Under the pieces are notes generated by a model. The model saw only the letters and a list, made by a program, of their open reading frames with translations. It had not been told where the DNA came from and did no database searches. 64,000 nt of DNA from Saccopteryx bilineata (taxonomy: Eukaryota; Chordata; Mammalia; Chiroptera; Emballonuridae). A program made the position numbers and the translations under genes. Positions within the stretch are counted from its first letter, which is position 1. Every line of letters starts with the position of its first letter. This document shows positions 1 through 14,385 of this stretch, piece by piece. Where the stretch lies: contig NC_089492.1 in NCBI RefSeq assembly GCF_036850765.1, forward strand, positions 199,484,276 through 199,548,275. The letters run 5' to 3'.

Positions 1-1004
1 GCTGGAAGAGATGGGAAAGTGGTTAATGCTCATTAAATTACTGTTTGTTTTTATTCCCATGGACTTTTCTTCCCATAAGAAATATGTAAGACTTATTTCT
101 CACTTACTACAATAACTACATTAAATTACATAACCCAAGAGGTGTCAATATTTTTACTTTTTCTTAAAGTTCTCTGTTATAGGAGGAGTTATTCATTACA
201 TGATTCTGTTGACTAGGTTCCTTGTGGTAACTTGACTTCTTACTGAATTTTCACTACATGGGGTGTCTAGAGTAATTTCTAATAAGTTGATATTGGCTTC
301 AAACATAAATATTCCTCTGGGTAGCTCTACCTTTGCTTTGTTTTGCTGTTTGAAGGCATGACATTTTATTTTATTTTATTTTTTGAGAGACAGAGAGAGG
401 AACAGACAGCCACAAACAGGACAGGAGAGAGATGAGAAGCATCAACTTGTAGTTGTGGCACCTTAGTTGCTCATTGATTGCTTTCTCATATGTACCTTGA
501 CCGGGAGGCTACAGCTGAGCCAGTGAGCCGTTGCTCAAGCCAGTGACCATAGGGATCATGTCTGTGATCCTGCACTCTAACTGGATGAGCCCATGCTCAA
601 GCTGGCAACCTCGAGGTTTCAAATATAAGTCCTCAGTGTCGCAGGTCAGTGCTCTATCTACTGCTCCACCACCTGGTCAGGGGAAGGCATTACTTTTTAA
701 AGAAAAAGACAACAAGGAAGAAAACAAGGTTGAAAAGCCAAGCTTCCTTGTCTATGAAGTTCTCCCTGCTTCTGCCACTATGCCCTCCTGACCTGTGTGT
801 CCTCCCCTGCCTGCCATGCCTTGTGAGAACAGGGACCTCTGTTAAGTAGCTCCCTGTGCAAATGGAATAGTGGTTTTCAGCATATGAAATCTCTGCAGCC
901 AAAGTGGGACGTATTTTTAGGTGGAGAAGCAGCAATAGGTTTAAACATATTTTTATTCCTGATTCAAAAGTATATTCATAGTATTTTATTCTTTCCCCCT
1001 TTAG
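1..1004. other. Upstream intron (partial) of EXOC2
   Basis: No exon recognised. Apart from the B-type SINE at 368-682, I see nothing distinctive in 1-351 or 698-1000, other than the pyrimidine-rich acceptor at 985-1004. Confidence 0.7.
368..682 (-). mobile_element. tRNA-derived SINE, type B
   Basis: Minus-strand copy: the complement of the head (CCTGACCAGGTGGTGG-like) lies at the right end and the A-rich tail at the left. Flanked by an imperfect TSD, gaaggcatgacatttt at 352-366 versus gaaggcattactttt at 683-697. Confidence 0.85.
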
Positions 1005-1129
1005 CATGGAGATATAAATCTCCCCACCGGGTAGCATTTGTTGAAAAATTGACCAAGCTTGTTTTAAGTCAGCTGCCTAACTTCTGGAAACTCTGGATTT
1101 CATATGTTAATGGAAGCCTTTTCAGTGAG
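1005..1129 (+). CDS. EXOC2: EXOC2 exon a
   Basis: Acceptor is a strong pyrimidine tract ending TTTAG at 1004; donor GTATGT follows 1129. The exon opens with the last two bases of a split codon (xCA), then 41 codons beginning [11 protein letters not shown] and ending NGSLFSE. Phase at the end is 0, which joins to the TAEKSG start of the next exon. The exon before it is not in the window. Confidence 0.93.
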
Positions 1130-4100
1130 GTATGTATACAGACGTGACTAGGTGTAGCTGTGTCCCTGTGAATTTTAGATTCTGAAGTGACTGTTTTACA
1201 ATCTTAAAGGCCCAACACCTTTAACTATTGTCAGATATTTTCAGATTAGTTGACAGTACTGTAAAGCTCAATACTTACTAGCTGTATGACCTTGAACAAG
1301 TCATACAGGTTGGTTCTGGTACTCAGTTTCCTCAATTGTAAAAATAAACTTTTGAGTGCTTCTATTTCAAAAGGTGGTTGTGAGGATTAAATGAGATAGT
1401 CAGTTAAAGACCAAAAGAAAATTCAAAATTTTTTCAGGGATTCTTAATTAAGTATGGTGCCAATCTGGCCAAATTGTGGGTGAAATTATTGGGCAGTGGA
1501 CAGTGAACAAATGATAAAACTAGTATAAAATGCTTGCCACTTGCACATGGATTTGAAATAAATTATATAATTATGGAATTTCCTAGTTGAAAGAATTGAG
1601 GGATTTCTGTTATTTAGCCTCCATCTCATCATTCTATAGAAGTTGTTATAAGCCTTTATATTTTTACAGGCCACACATTTCCTTAGTGTCTTTATCACAA
1701 CATAATTGGTAGCATAGAAATTGTGAACATAAAGTAATGACTCTGACTTAATATGTGTAGCACCTGGAACTTGGGTTCATCACTTTATAGTTTCACTTCA
1801 AGTGCCCCTAGGTCCTGGCATGTACACTGTAATTCCCTTTGCCTCCAGCTGCTAGGGAGTCCCCACTTGTGGAGACAGCAACTCTGGTTCCACATCTCCA
1901 GAAAGAACTCTTTACAGCCCTGAGAGAGCTGGGGAGGTAGTGACCTTCTTGGTAGTAAAAGTATTTTCTGCCGATGCACTTGCCAGCACAGACAATAGAT
2001 GTGGAAAAGGCTAAGCAGGTTTTGCATTTCTGTATTAAGGCATGCCTTTGTGACCTCTTCCTTGGCAAAACGTGGACCGCCAGAGTATCTTGGTACTCCA
2101 GGGGTCCATCCAGTCTTATTTGACTGTGGACAGACATTCATGCTACTCTTTAAGAAGTAGAGTTTTTTTACCTGACCAGGTGGTGGCGCAGTGGATAGAG
2201 TGTTGGACTGGGACACAGAGGACCCAGTTTTGAAACCCCGAAGTCACCAGTTTGAACCTAGGCTCTTCTGGCTTGAGCACAGCTCATCAGCTTGAACCCA
2301 AGGTTGCTGGCTTAAGCAAGGGGTCACTCACTCTGCTGTAGCCCCCTTCCCCCCCCCTGAAGGCACATATGAGAAAGTAATCAATGAACAACTTAAAGTG
2401 CCACAATGAAGAATGATGCTTCTCATCTCTCTCCCTTCCTGCCTGTCTGTCCCTGTCTGTCCCTCTGTCTCTCTCTGTCTCTGTTACACACACACAAAGT
2501 AGTTTGGTTTTTGTTTGTTTGCTTTTGTTTTTTCCATTGTATAGTTAATCCTTATTTGTTCACTGTCTCTTTTAAACCTAGTGGATTCCTAAATTATTCT
2601 TATGAATGGCTACTTATCTAAACAATAAAATGTATGTGGTGCATGAAAAAATGATGCATTTTAAGAACTTTCTTGGAAAAATCAGTATTTTAAGTATGAG
2701 TTATCACTGTTTATTTTTTCTTCTTTAATTTTAGCAATGTATCAATTACTGTACTTCCAAAGGGAACAGTTAAATAATATAGCAATTAATAATGTATGAC
2801 ACGACTTTCTTATTCTCTTTTTATATCACTTGGTTATACAAAGTGATATTGAAAAGTTAACTATACAGAGAAAGTTTTCCATAAAATGAATGTAGAGTTT
2901 GGCTGACCTCTATAAATGCAAAGTTGCTTATGGCTGGCTGGAGAAGAAAATGCTTTAATTTCAGCTTTTCGGGTGTCCTGAAAAGGTTTTGTCAACATTC
3001 TGCTTTCAAACACTTCCCCATGAAGTCACATTTTTATTCATCTCAGCTGGATGGGAGTTGTGTGGCTGCTGTGCTGAGACAAGTTTAGGTGTTTTGCCCT
3101 CTCCCACAGTGGGGGACAGCTATACCACTGCTATGTGAGGACTAGAAAGGTGAGATGCTTCTGTATCAGTGCCTTGGATAAATAGTGTTAACAGCTTTCT
3201 TACAGGACACTAGTGCTGAATTAGAAACACCCAGTATTGATCACTTATTGGCTGTGACCTTAGGCAAATAACTTTACTTCTTTGTGTCCACTCCATAGGG
3301 CTGGTTAAGAAATAAATGAGTTAACATATAAGTGAAGTGCTTATTACAGTGTTTGGAAAATAAATAAGAATTTGTTTTTATTATTTGGATTAAATATTTT
3401 GAAATCTCATTAGCCTGGTACATAATAGGTATTCAATGAACAAAAGTTTAATAGCATTAAGAAATACAGCACTCAGGAACTACTGGATTGGTATTGAATA
3501 ATATCAAGATGTATTAACTCATCTGAAAAAATTTTCCTCTAGGAAATGGAATTTAAACCTAGTTATTTTCACCCTGGCCAGTTGGTTCAGTGGTAGAGCA
3601 TTGGCCCTGCATGTGGATGTCCTGAGTTCAGTTCCTGGCCAGGGCACACAGGAGAAGCACCCCTCTGCATCTCCACCTCTCCCCCTCTCCACCCCTCCCC
3701 TTCTCCTTTTTCTCTGTCTCTCTCTTCCCCTCCCGCAGCCAAGGCTCCATTGGAGCAAAGTTGGCCCAGGAGCTGAGGATGGCTCCATGGCCTCCGCCTC
3801 AGGTGCTAGAATGGCTCCAGTGGCAGCGGAGCAACAGCTTCAGATGGGCAGAGCATCGCCCCCTAGTGGGCATGCCAGGTAGATCCCGGTCATGCCCATG
3901 TGGGAGTCTGTCTCTGCCTCCCTGCTTCTCACTTCAGAAAAATACACACACAAAAAAATAATAAAAAATAAACTTAGTTATATTCTAGTCAGGTGGTGGT
4001 TTTGTTTTTGTTTTTTTGTTTGTTTTTTTCCTATCTATTGGACCAGTTCCTATAGGTTGCCCACCACCCAGTGACAGTAGCTGCCTTATTATGGGTCTTT

Positions 4101-7100
4101 TTAGACTTTGTAAAATTCCCGTGTTCTTGATCTCAGATATTTTAGTAATGAAAGGAAATACATTTTCCTTCTTTATAGGTTATATTTAGTTGTGAAATAA
4201 ATGAACAAGGTTAGCACAGAAAAAATAGTTGTAGTTAGTTGTACTAAGGGTAGATATGCCTATGGTATTTCTACTTATTCATATTTACAAACTTTCCTTA
4301 AAAGTTTATAGTAATAGCCTGACCAGGCGGTGACACAGTGGATAGAGCATTGGACTGGGATGTGGAGGACCCAGGTTCAAGACCCCGAGGTTGCCAGCTT
4401 GAGCACGGGCTTGTCTGGTTTGAGCAAAGCTCACCTGCTTGAACCCAAGGTCGCTGGCTTGAGCAAGGGGTCACTCGCTCTGCTGTAGCCCCACGGTCAA
4501 GGCACATATGGGAAATCAATCAATGAACAACTAAGGAGCCGCAACAAAGAATTGATGTTTCTCATCTCTCTCCCTTCCTGTCTGTCTGTGCCTATCTAGC
4601 CCTCTCTCTGACTCTGTCTCTGTAAAAAAAAAAAGTTTATAGTAATAATTAGTAATTGAATATAATTTTCTCTACATAGTTTGCCATGTTTTTAAACTAT
4701 TTATTCTTTATTGAAAAGCTAGAAGGATACAAAAGGACAGTTGAAAGGCATGGATGAATTAGGAAAGTTTGTTCTCCGTTTCAGTCTATGAGTGAGATCC
4801 AGAAACTTAATTAAAATTGGGAAGAGGTCTGGGCTTTTGATAGTTGCTGTTTAATCTCATATGAGAAAGCTCTGTAATATTTGAACAAAACTTAAAATTT
4901 TTTGTTGTTGTAGAACTGTTTTGTTTTATTAAGAGCCCATCTGTTGAAGATTTAGTGGCATTTTCAACAGTTTAAAAAAGTCAGTTCTTCAAACCAGTGA
5001 AGTTCATGTGAAATAATACATGTGAATCAGAACAGTGAGATCTAGCCGTTGGCCTCACCACAAAGTAGTTTTGGTCTGTGTGTGCAGGAAAGAGTTAAGG
5101 TTTTTAGTTAATGAAATGGTTAACAGTAGGTTAAGATCTCACCTTTAGATATATTTTAAATATAGTATATTTTGGATAAAAAAATTTAAAACATCCACAT
5201 AAATTTTAAGTATTTGGAGTCAGAATTTTAAAAAGTTTTGTAATTTATAGTATATACTACTTTGTTCCAAAATTAGTTTAAAAAATATAGCAAAACTTAC
5301 ATAATTCAATATGTTAGAGATGTTTAATTCTTCATTAGATTAAAATAATAAGAAGCTATCTTTTAATTAACAATTGCAAGAGGTATGCTTCCATTTCTGA
5401 TGTATTAGGAGACAGATTCTTGAAGTTTATAAAATCACTCTGTGCAGTAGGTGGTATCATGCATTCATTAACACATGTCTGGTAAACAAAATTATCCTGG
5501 CAGAATTTAGCCTTAATTTTGATATAATGTATTTTAATAAATGATATTTACTCCTCTTTGATAGGAAAATACATATTTTACAACAGAGGAGTATAAAACC
5601 AATCTTCCCACTGAATAAGCCCACTATGTGAAAATTTCAGTATTAGGTACTGTGGCACATATAACTAGAAAAGACACCATTTTTCCATCAAGATACTTAC
5701 AGTTTTATACTGACATGATCCTTCATTGAGACAAATTACACCTTTCTTTTGGAATTCCACCCCTTCCTCCACAGCACACTGAACCAGGTCTGTAGTAGGG
5801 TTCAGAGAAACAGAACCTATGGGATGTTGATTCTTTGTCCAACTATATATATGAAGAGAAAGATTTACTATAAGGAATCGGCTCACATAATTATGGAGGT
5901 TGACAAATCCCCAGATCTGCAGTCAGCAAGCTGGAAACTTAGGAGAGCCCATTGCATAGTTCCAGTTTGTAGGAATTCCCCCTTACTCTGCCCTTTTTGT
6001 CCTATTCAGGCCTTCCACTGACTGGATGGGTCCCACCCCCACTGAGGAGGGAAAGCTGCTTTCTTGCCTACCAATTCAGATCTTACTCTCAATCCCGAGA
6101 CCCCTTCACAGTCACACCCAGAGAGTATTTACTAGATTTCTGGGCCCCACAGGACCCAGTCAAGTTGGCTCAAAGAATTAGTTATCACAAAGTCAACATG
6201 AATTTCCCAGTAGAGGGCGCCAGTATTGTTCTGTGCCCCCTAACATTGCAATAGGTGCCAGGCTCCTTAGCAGCCTCTGAATTCCACACCTAAAATAGCC
6301 CTCCCAATCCAACATTCATGTAGAATTCTTAAACCTCTGCTCATTCCCTCATTCCTATTGTTGACATTTAAATCTACAGAACCATTCCTCAAGGAATCTA
6401 CAGAGCATTCCTCAAGACATACTCTTGAGGAAGTAGTGTTGCCCAGAGTTATTGATGAGGATGATGAGGACAGTGATTCAGATATAGCTCCCCTGGGCTC
6501 CCAAGTGAGTAAATATGCCATTTTCAAAGTCAGGAAGACTTGAGAAAGAACATACTTGGAGGAAATATCAATTTTCCATTTTAATGTGTTGCATTTGAGA
6601 TTTCCTGTGTTATTCAAGAAGAAATATCAAGTAGGTAATCTAAAAATCACATTGTCAGAGGAAAGATTTAGGCTATAAATGTAAATTTGAAAGTATGATA
6701 TATGATATATATCACATATAATAAAACCTGGCTGGTCTTTGTCCCTATTTCTCACACAGAGCTCCTAATAAAACCCTTGGAATTTCTGAAGTGAAGAATC
6801 ATAAAAAGTACCTTTTGTTATATTAATGATGGCTTAGATCCCCACCGAAGAATGAAGGGCTGATTGCCCTGAGCACCATCTCTCTTAAGTAGCTGGAGAT
6901 TCAGCTTAGTCACCAATGGCCAATGATTTAACAAAGCTTCTGTAAAAACCCAAAAGGACAGGATCAGAAAGCTCCTGGTGGGTGAACACATGGAGATTCT
7001 GAGAGTCAGTGGCCTGCTCAGGGAGGGCAGGGAAGCTCTGCACCCTTTCCCCACGCCCTTCCCTGTGTATCATTTCCATCTGTCCCTGAGTTATATTCTT

Positions 7101-9830
7101 TTATAATAAACCAGTTATCCAGTAAGTATCATATTTCTCTGAGTTCTATGAGCCATTTTAGCAAATTAATCGCAACTGAGGAGGGGTTAGTAGAAGCCTC
7201 CGATTTGTAGCCGGTTAGTCAGAAGCACAGGTGACATCTGAACTTGTCACTAGCGCTGGAAATGTGTGTGTGTGGGGGCGGGGGGGTGGGGGGAGGTTCG
7301 TCTTGTAAGACTGAACCATCTACTGGAATCTTGACTCCTGGTATTGTCAGAACTGAGTTGAATTTTAGAACACCCAGCTGGGGTCTGGAGAATTGTTTGT
7401 TGGTTTTGCGAACCCCTCATATTCCTCTCCCACGCACACTTTGGAAGTGAGTGCCAAACCCAAAATAAGAAGGCATTATATGGAAAGGATATTTGAAGCT
7501 ATGAGAATAAATTAGTGAGAGAGTACAGAGAAAAAAGAGTTAAGTGCTTAGAACAAAGAACCGATAAAACTGCAACATTTAGAGAGTACCTCTTTATCAG
7601 TTTAGTAAGCAGGGAACATGTTCTGCTTTTCTATACCTGGGCCACTATATCAGCAAGTATTCATTTGAATCAGAGCATCTCACTTGACAGAAACAGAAAG
7701 TAGGCTAACAGACGTTAAGGCCATTTGGATATTCCTGAGTGATCATGACTCAGATGGAAGTTATTCTTGACATCTCTCCTCTCTTACTAAATACCCAGTG
7801 GAATCACGAGGTTCAGTCACTTCTGCCTGAGAAGTTTGTATCTAAGCCATCTACAGGGATTCCTTGTTCGCCTCCTCTAGCCCAAGACACTCATTGCTTC
7901 CCTGGATTTGTGCAGCATTCCTCTAGCTGGTGATGCCCTTAACACTACCCCCTCTAGCCACTTCTCGCTGTAGATGTAAAGCCTGCAGTTACTTGTCATT
8001 TGTCTTTAAAATAAAGGGACAGCCTGACCTGTGGTGGCGCAGTGGATAGAGTGTCGACCTGGAAATGCTGAGGTCGCCGGTTCAGGACCCTGGGCTTGCC
8101 TGGTCAAGGCACATATGGGAGTTGATGCTTCCAGCTCCTCCCCCTTCTCTCTCTCTGTTTCTCTCTCTCTCCTGTAAAAAAAATGAATAAATAAAATTTT
8201 TAAAAAAACTTAAAATAAAAAAAATAAAATAAAGGGACAAAAACATTAATTTCTGAGTTGAATCTCGGTGTACAAAAAATTTTGAGAGTTGTTTGCCAAT
8301 GAACTCAGGAATTTGCTTATTGAATTATTATTAAGGTAAATTTTAGGTTTAGTTTTTTTCAAAAACTCAGGTTTAATTATTTCAAAGCAAGAGTGCATTT
8401 CTACAAAGAAAAAAATTACAAAAGCTGCATACTTTAATATAAAATTTTAAAATAAGTATAAATTAGAGCCTGAAGAGTTGTGTATCTATGTGTATGTTAA
8501 TCACTTTTTGTCAGGTATGTCTAGTATTTTTGTTGAAAACATCCACAATACTTACTCTTTTATGAATTCATGTCAGTAATGTTCATTGTATAAACCAACT
8601 AAATACGTTGTTTTTCTAACATACATAAAATAGATATAACATTACTTGTTTTTTAAAATTAATTTGAAGTCAATACCATAATCTTTTGTAATGCAGTTGT
8701 TCTTGACTTGTCTTTAACAAATAATACATGAATGGGTTTTTTAAATTAATTTTAATGGGGTGACATTGATAAATCAGGGTACATATGTTCAGAGAAAACA
8801 TCTCCAGGTTATTTTGACATTTGATTATGCTGCATTACCATCACCCAAAGTAATACATGAATATTTTAACTTTAATGGATAACTTTTACATTATGTTAAT
8901 GAAATATCAGAATTTTCTTTTACATTGTACCATTTTGTTACTACTTCTTTGTCTGGAAATTTTCCTAAGCTTGCCTTTCTAAGACATTTTACATAAAAAT
9001 ATTTAGGTCATAGAAAATTTAGTAATAAAAAGTTAACAAATCCAATTGAATAGATTTCTCATTAAACAATGTAGTGTAGTCATATACCTATTACTTTGAG
9101 AAGAGAAATATCAGAGAAAAGTATGGCTATTGGTAAACAGATTAAAATTTATTTTAGAATTCTGTAATATATTTTCACCTAAGTTAGACTATAGAACCAC
9201 TGGAGAAAAGCAATGACTTATAATTTTTTTAAATAAAATACCAGATAGAATGCTTATATTCATAAGTATATGTCAAGGGAATGAAATGGATATCTTGAGA
9301 TTACTAGACAATAATTCAGACTTCACTCATTCTTTTATTTCCAATCTAGTAAGTGAGAAATGATGTTGAGAGTTTTATCATGGGTATGATAATTTTAGGT
9401 TTCACCATATAAAATTGTTAATTAAAAGGACATGAAATTCCCCTACAGAAAAAGATAGTCTGGCCCTGGCTGGGTAGGTCAATGGATAAAGCGTTGACCT
9501 GGCACCAGAGGTCACAGGTTTGACCCCTGATCAAGCCACATATAAGAAGCAGTCAATGAGTACACAACTAAATAGAACTAAATGGAACAAGTTGATACCC
9601 CCCTCTTTCTCTGTCTCTCTCACTCTCCCCTCTTTCCTTCTGTCTCCCTCTCTCTTTCTCTCTCTCTCTCTCTAATCAATGGAAAAAAATTTTTTAAACG
9701 GTAGTCTCAGTGCTTGACCTGTGGGAGCGCAGTGGATAAAGCATCAACTTGGAAACACTGAGGTTGCTGATTCAAAACCCTGGGCTTGCCTGGTCAAGGC
9801 ACATATGGGAGTTGATGCTTCCTGCTCACC

Positions 9831-9881
<51 letters not shown>

Positions 9882-12800
9882 CTAAAAATAAACAAAGTCT
9901 TAAAAATTTAAAAGAAAAGGTAGTTTCAATTAATCCTTAGGTTCATTTGTGGGATTTGTACTTAAATGTTTTATGAAGGTGAATAATTTCTTGTTGTAAT
10001 AAGAAAGGTTTTTGGATTAGTTATCCTTTATTAAGAAAGTTAGATTATTTCTTAAGCATTCTTTTTATTCAAGTTTTAACCATATTTCATGTTTTTTATA
10101 TATAACCCCTAAAGCAATCTTATTTTTGTAAATAATTTCTAAAAATAAATGTTTATTTTTTAATTTTTTAAGACTGCTGAGAAGTCAGGCCAGATTGAAA
10201 GATCAAAGAATGTAAGGCAAAGACAAAATGATTTTAAGGTAAGTTAAGGATAAGTATGTATACTTTTTCAAAGGTTAGGGCTTTCTCAATCATGATAGAA
10301 GATGTTTATGTTCAAGATATCCATCATCACTCAAGCTGAATCCTTTATTTGATTTAATCAATTGCTTTTAATGTGGTTTGCTAATTTATTATTGTCTAGA
10401 AAATGATTCAGGAACTGATGCACTGTCTTGTGAAGCTGATCCGGGGAGCGCTGCTGCCTCTCAGCATCCCAGAGGGCGGAGTGAGGGCATACGGGGGCTG
10501 GGAGATGAAGTCTGAGCTCTCTGGGCAGTGGCTCGCTCACATCATTCAGACCATAAGGTAAATATGAACACAGTCTTCTGAAAAGGATACTTTTTGTCTG
10601 TTAAAAGAAATACTCAGGATGGGATACAATTTTTAGTACATTCTGCAAAGAATTTTACTTTCTGTCCTTTTGCTTCCACTGTTTCTCATGTGTCCTCTAG
10701 CAGGCTCTTCAACCTTCCTGCTCATACCTTTGATGAATGACCTACTGCTCTGGGTCTCTTATTGTTTAATTTAGTGTTACTGTTATACAATGATTTCTCT
10801 TCCGGTATTTTACCATATTTGCAACATGACATTGTAGCTTCTAAGCTCCATAATGAATCATTATAGGATGGCTAAAATGATGGCAGGGACTGCTTTGTGA
10901 TTATACTCTGCTCACTTTTGTTTTGTTGTGTTTATTTTACAGGCTTACTTATGAATCATTGAGTGCCCTTGAAATTCCCAATGACATGTTACAGACTATC
11001 CAGGATCTCATTCTGGATCTTCGAGTACGTTGTGTGATGGTCACATTGCAACACACAGCGGAAGGTATGTTAAGAAAAATTGATGACCGTGCTTAGACCC
11101 ATTTATATGAATATGCCACCTCTTTTTAGCTTCACATCCTTCTAGATAAGAAATTACTTTATGGAACTAGGAATCGTTACCAGTGATTTTCAACCTTTTT
11201 TGAGCCGCGGCACACTTTTTACATTTACAAAATCCTGGGGCACACTACCTACCAAAATAACACAAAATAACACTTTAACACAGTACATATTATACATATA
11301 GTTAATAATATAGTTTCTAAATGTATTTATACTCACACCTGACCATGTTTGTGCCGTGGCACACTGGTTGAAAAACAGAGACCACCTGTAGCTGCTCAAC
11401 AGAATTTTTCAAAAGGAATTTTTTCAAATTTTGAAATGCCAGTCTATGAGAAATTAAAATGAATATACTTGAAAAACATTTAAGGATGTAAAAACATCCT
11501 TAAGGAAAATGTTAAGTAGAATATAAAATGTATTTAAAATAACCCAATTTTGAAAAACGTATGTGTATTTTAAAAGTTTAATTTAAAAGTATCAGTGTAG
11601 TATCAAGGAAGTATCAACAGTGGTAGTAGAAATTATAGGTGATGCTCATTTTTTTAATGCTTTCTAGAATTTGGGGGATTTTTATATTCAATTATAAAAG
11701 TACAGTTAAGATTGTCTTTGCCCTTTGGGTATTAAATATCTTCAAAAACAAGAACATTGGTATAAATGAATGACATAAGCCATTACTATCATCAGGACTT
11801 TTAAGTAGGAAGTTCATAGCTATGCAGAATTGGGGACTTATCACTCTGTAAGCAGAAAGGGAATGAATGGAATCAGGTAAGAAACTGAGCAGTGTCCTTC
11901 TAATTATCACCTCCTCCTCTCAGGGACCTGAAACAGACTGCACTTCTAAAGGTTTAGACAGGCTGCACTCCTATAGCCCAGAGAATCAGATTGCCATTGT
12001 CGGGAATATATAGGATTAAAATAGAACCCAAATTATTTATTAGAAATTTTAGGGGAAAATATTGTATAATTATTTTTTAATGTTTAATATTTCCAAGAAT
12101 GCTGGATAAGTAATAAATATATTACTAAAGTTATTATTAAACCTAACAGCATTCTCCAAATTGAGCTGTGTAGTCAAAAATTTTATTCTGACTGTTCGTG
12201 ATGCAGAGGATAGAGCATCAGTCTGGGACACTGAGGTCCCAGGTTCGAAACCCCAAGGTTGCCTGCCTGAGCATGGGATCATCAGCATGATCCCTTGGTT
12301 GCTGGCTTGAGCCAAAGGTCACTCACTTGAGCCCAATGCAACTGGCTTGAGCAAGGAAGGGGTCACTGGCTCAGGTGGAGTCCTCCGGTCAAGGCACATA
12401 TGAAAAACAATCAGTTAACGTCTGAAGTGCCACAACCACGATTTTATGCTTCTCATCTCTCTCCCTTCCTCCCTCCCTCTCTTTCTCTCTAAAAAATAAA
12501 AAAATTTTACTACGTTAATGTTTTATTTGAAAAACCCATTGCACAGCACACATTTAAATCCTCGAGTCTACCAGAAATATATTCTGTACCCACTTTCACC
12601 AATTTTTTTTACTAACCTATAAAAAATTAAAAACCATAACCCGTAGATTTTTATCCTTATAAAGTTCAGTGAGATAACTATAATGAAAAGTACTGTTGTG
12701 TTTGTTTGCCCTATAGAAGTGAAGAGATTAGCTGAAAAGGAAGACTGGGTTGTCGATAATGAAGGGCTGACTTCTCTAGTAAGTTTTAGTTATTTTAAAT

Positions 12801-14353
12801 GATTATCATTAATGCATATTATATTTAAAATAAATGATTTATTATTAAGGAACATATGCTCTCTGTATTAAAATTCTAAATAGTTTCTGGAAGTAGAAAA
12901 ATTTCTTAAAGTTTTTTTCTCAGAGTCATTTTTACTCAGCATTAACCACACATTTAAAAATTAATGAAAAGTGGATTTCTTTTAGAATCTTTTTCATCCT
13001 GTGTCACATACTTCTTTTGTTTGCATTGTGTATTTTAATAGATTATGCTTAATTCTAAGTGACCCAACAACTCAATTTTTCAGAAAAGCAGGATAGAAAA
13101 AAATGCTTTTGCTGGCTCCTTAGCCAAAACCAAACAGACTTCTCCAGGCATATCCACAGGTCAAGTAATCACAATCTCTTCATTCAAAAAAACAACTTCC
13201 TTTCAGATGAGACTTAATAATATCTTTGAAAATAATTTTCATAATTTACTGTGTTTTACCACACTGTTATGAACCAGATCTGAGAAGACAGTAACCTCTG
13301 CCTAGTTAGAAGGTAAGGAAACTAAAATAACTTGCTGCAAATAATATATAAGCAAGGGCATATTGGACAGCAAGTTACCGTGATACTTGTTTTTTTATAT
13401 GAATTTCAGATAAGTCTTGTGCAAATGAAAAAAAAACCTATATGTTTAATTTGAGATTTAAAGCATCTCTTTTCATTAAAAAAAATTGCTATAAAGTCAA
13501 CAAAACTTAGCCATAAAACAGGTATTGACTTTAGGTCCTTCTTCAGGTTACTGTTTCTTGTATACATGACAGTCTCAAATGTGCTTACCTGATGGCTGCC
13601 ACACCTGGGATTCCCATGTGTGCTTATGTGGTGGTTGCCCACTTGGAGTCCCCATGTGTACTTGTGTGGTGGCTGCTGCATCTGAGGTTCCCATGTGCAC
13701 TTGTATGGTAGCAGCCACATCTAAGGTTGTTTATATAGATGAACATCTTTGAAAAATGCTTTGATATGGTTACTGTAAAATTTGTCTGTAGTCAAATTAA
13801 AATTTAAGTATAATGGTAAGAAACTGTAACCTCTATAACTAAGTTTATGTTTGGTCTCACAACATGCAAGCCATAAAACTAACCCTACTGAACTGTATAG
13901 ATGAATGACCCACAGGAAGTTACATTTATGGTGTCAGCCAATTCTAGTCACACATTACTGAAGAAACATCCCTGGCCCTGGCTGGTTGGCTCAGTGGTAG
14001 AGCGTCGGCCTGGCGTGCGGGGGACCCGGATTCGATTCCCGGCCAGGGCACATAGGAGAAGCGCCCATTTGCTTCTCCACCCCCGCCCCCCTCCTTCCTC
14101 TCTGTCTCTCTCTTCCCCTCCCGCAGCCAAGGCTCCATTGGAGCAAAGATGGCCCGGGCACTGGGGATGGCTCCTTGGCCTCTGCCCCAGGCGCTAGAGT
14201 GGCTCTGGTCACGGCAGAGCGACGCCCCGGAGGGGCAGAGCATCGCCCCCTGGTGGGCAGAGCATCGCCCCTGGTGGGCGTGCTGGGTGGATCCCGGTCG
14301 GGCGCATGCGGGAGTCTGTCTGTCTCTCCCCGTTTCCAGCTTCAGAAAAATAC

Positions 14354-14385
<32 letters not shown>

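Larger units (their letters stand above)
1130..10172. other. EXOC2 intron a-b (9.0 kb)
   Basis: Holds two MIR-like fragments, SINEs at 2171, 3572, 4317, 8022, 9462 and 9714, an old L1 3' end (5785-6260), an LTR-like repeat (6640-7450) and a short L1 3' fragment (8739-8847). I recognise nothing in about 1430-2150, 2515-3210, 4650-5780, 7460-8005, 8240-8735, 8850-9450 and 9930-10170; these are AT-rich unique-looking DNA. Confidence 0.7.

Noticed and set aside
1785..2216. 143-codon minus frame
   Set aside because: Half covers a SINE B head and the rest has no splice or protein support.
13987..14050. tRNA-like box A and box B
   Set aside because: Belongs to the SINE head; no cloverleaf and embedded in a repeat with TSD, so not a tRNA gene.
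13944..14243. Open frames over SINE A copies, repeated at 30363-30840, 41910-42295, 55205-55586 and others
   Set aside because: Same SINE-derived reading in every copy; not genes.
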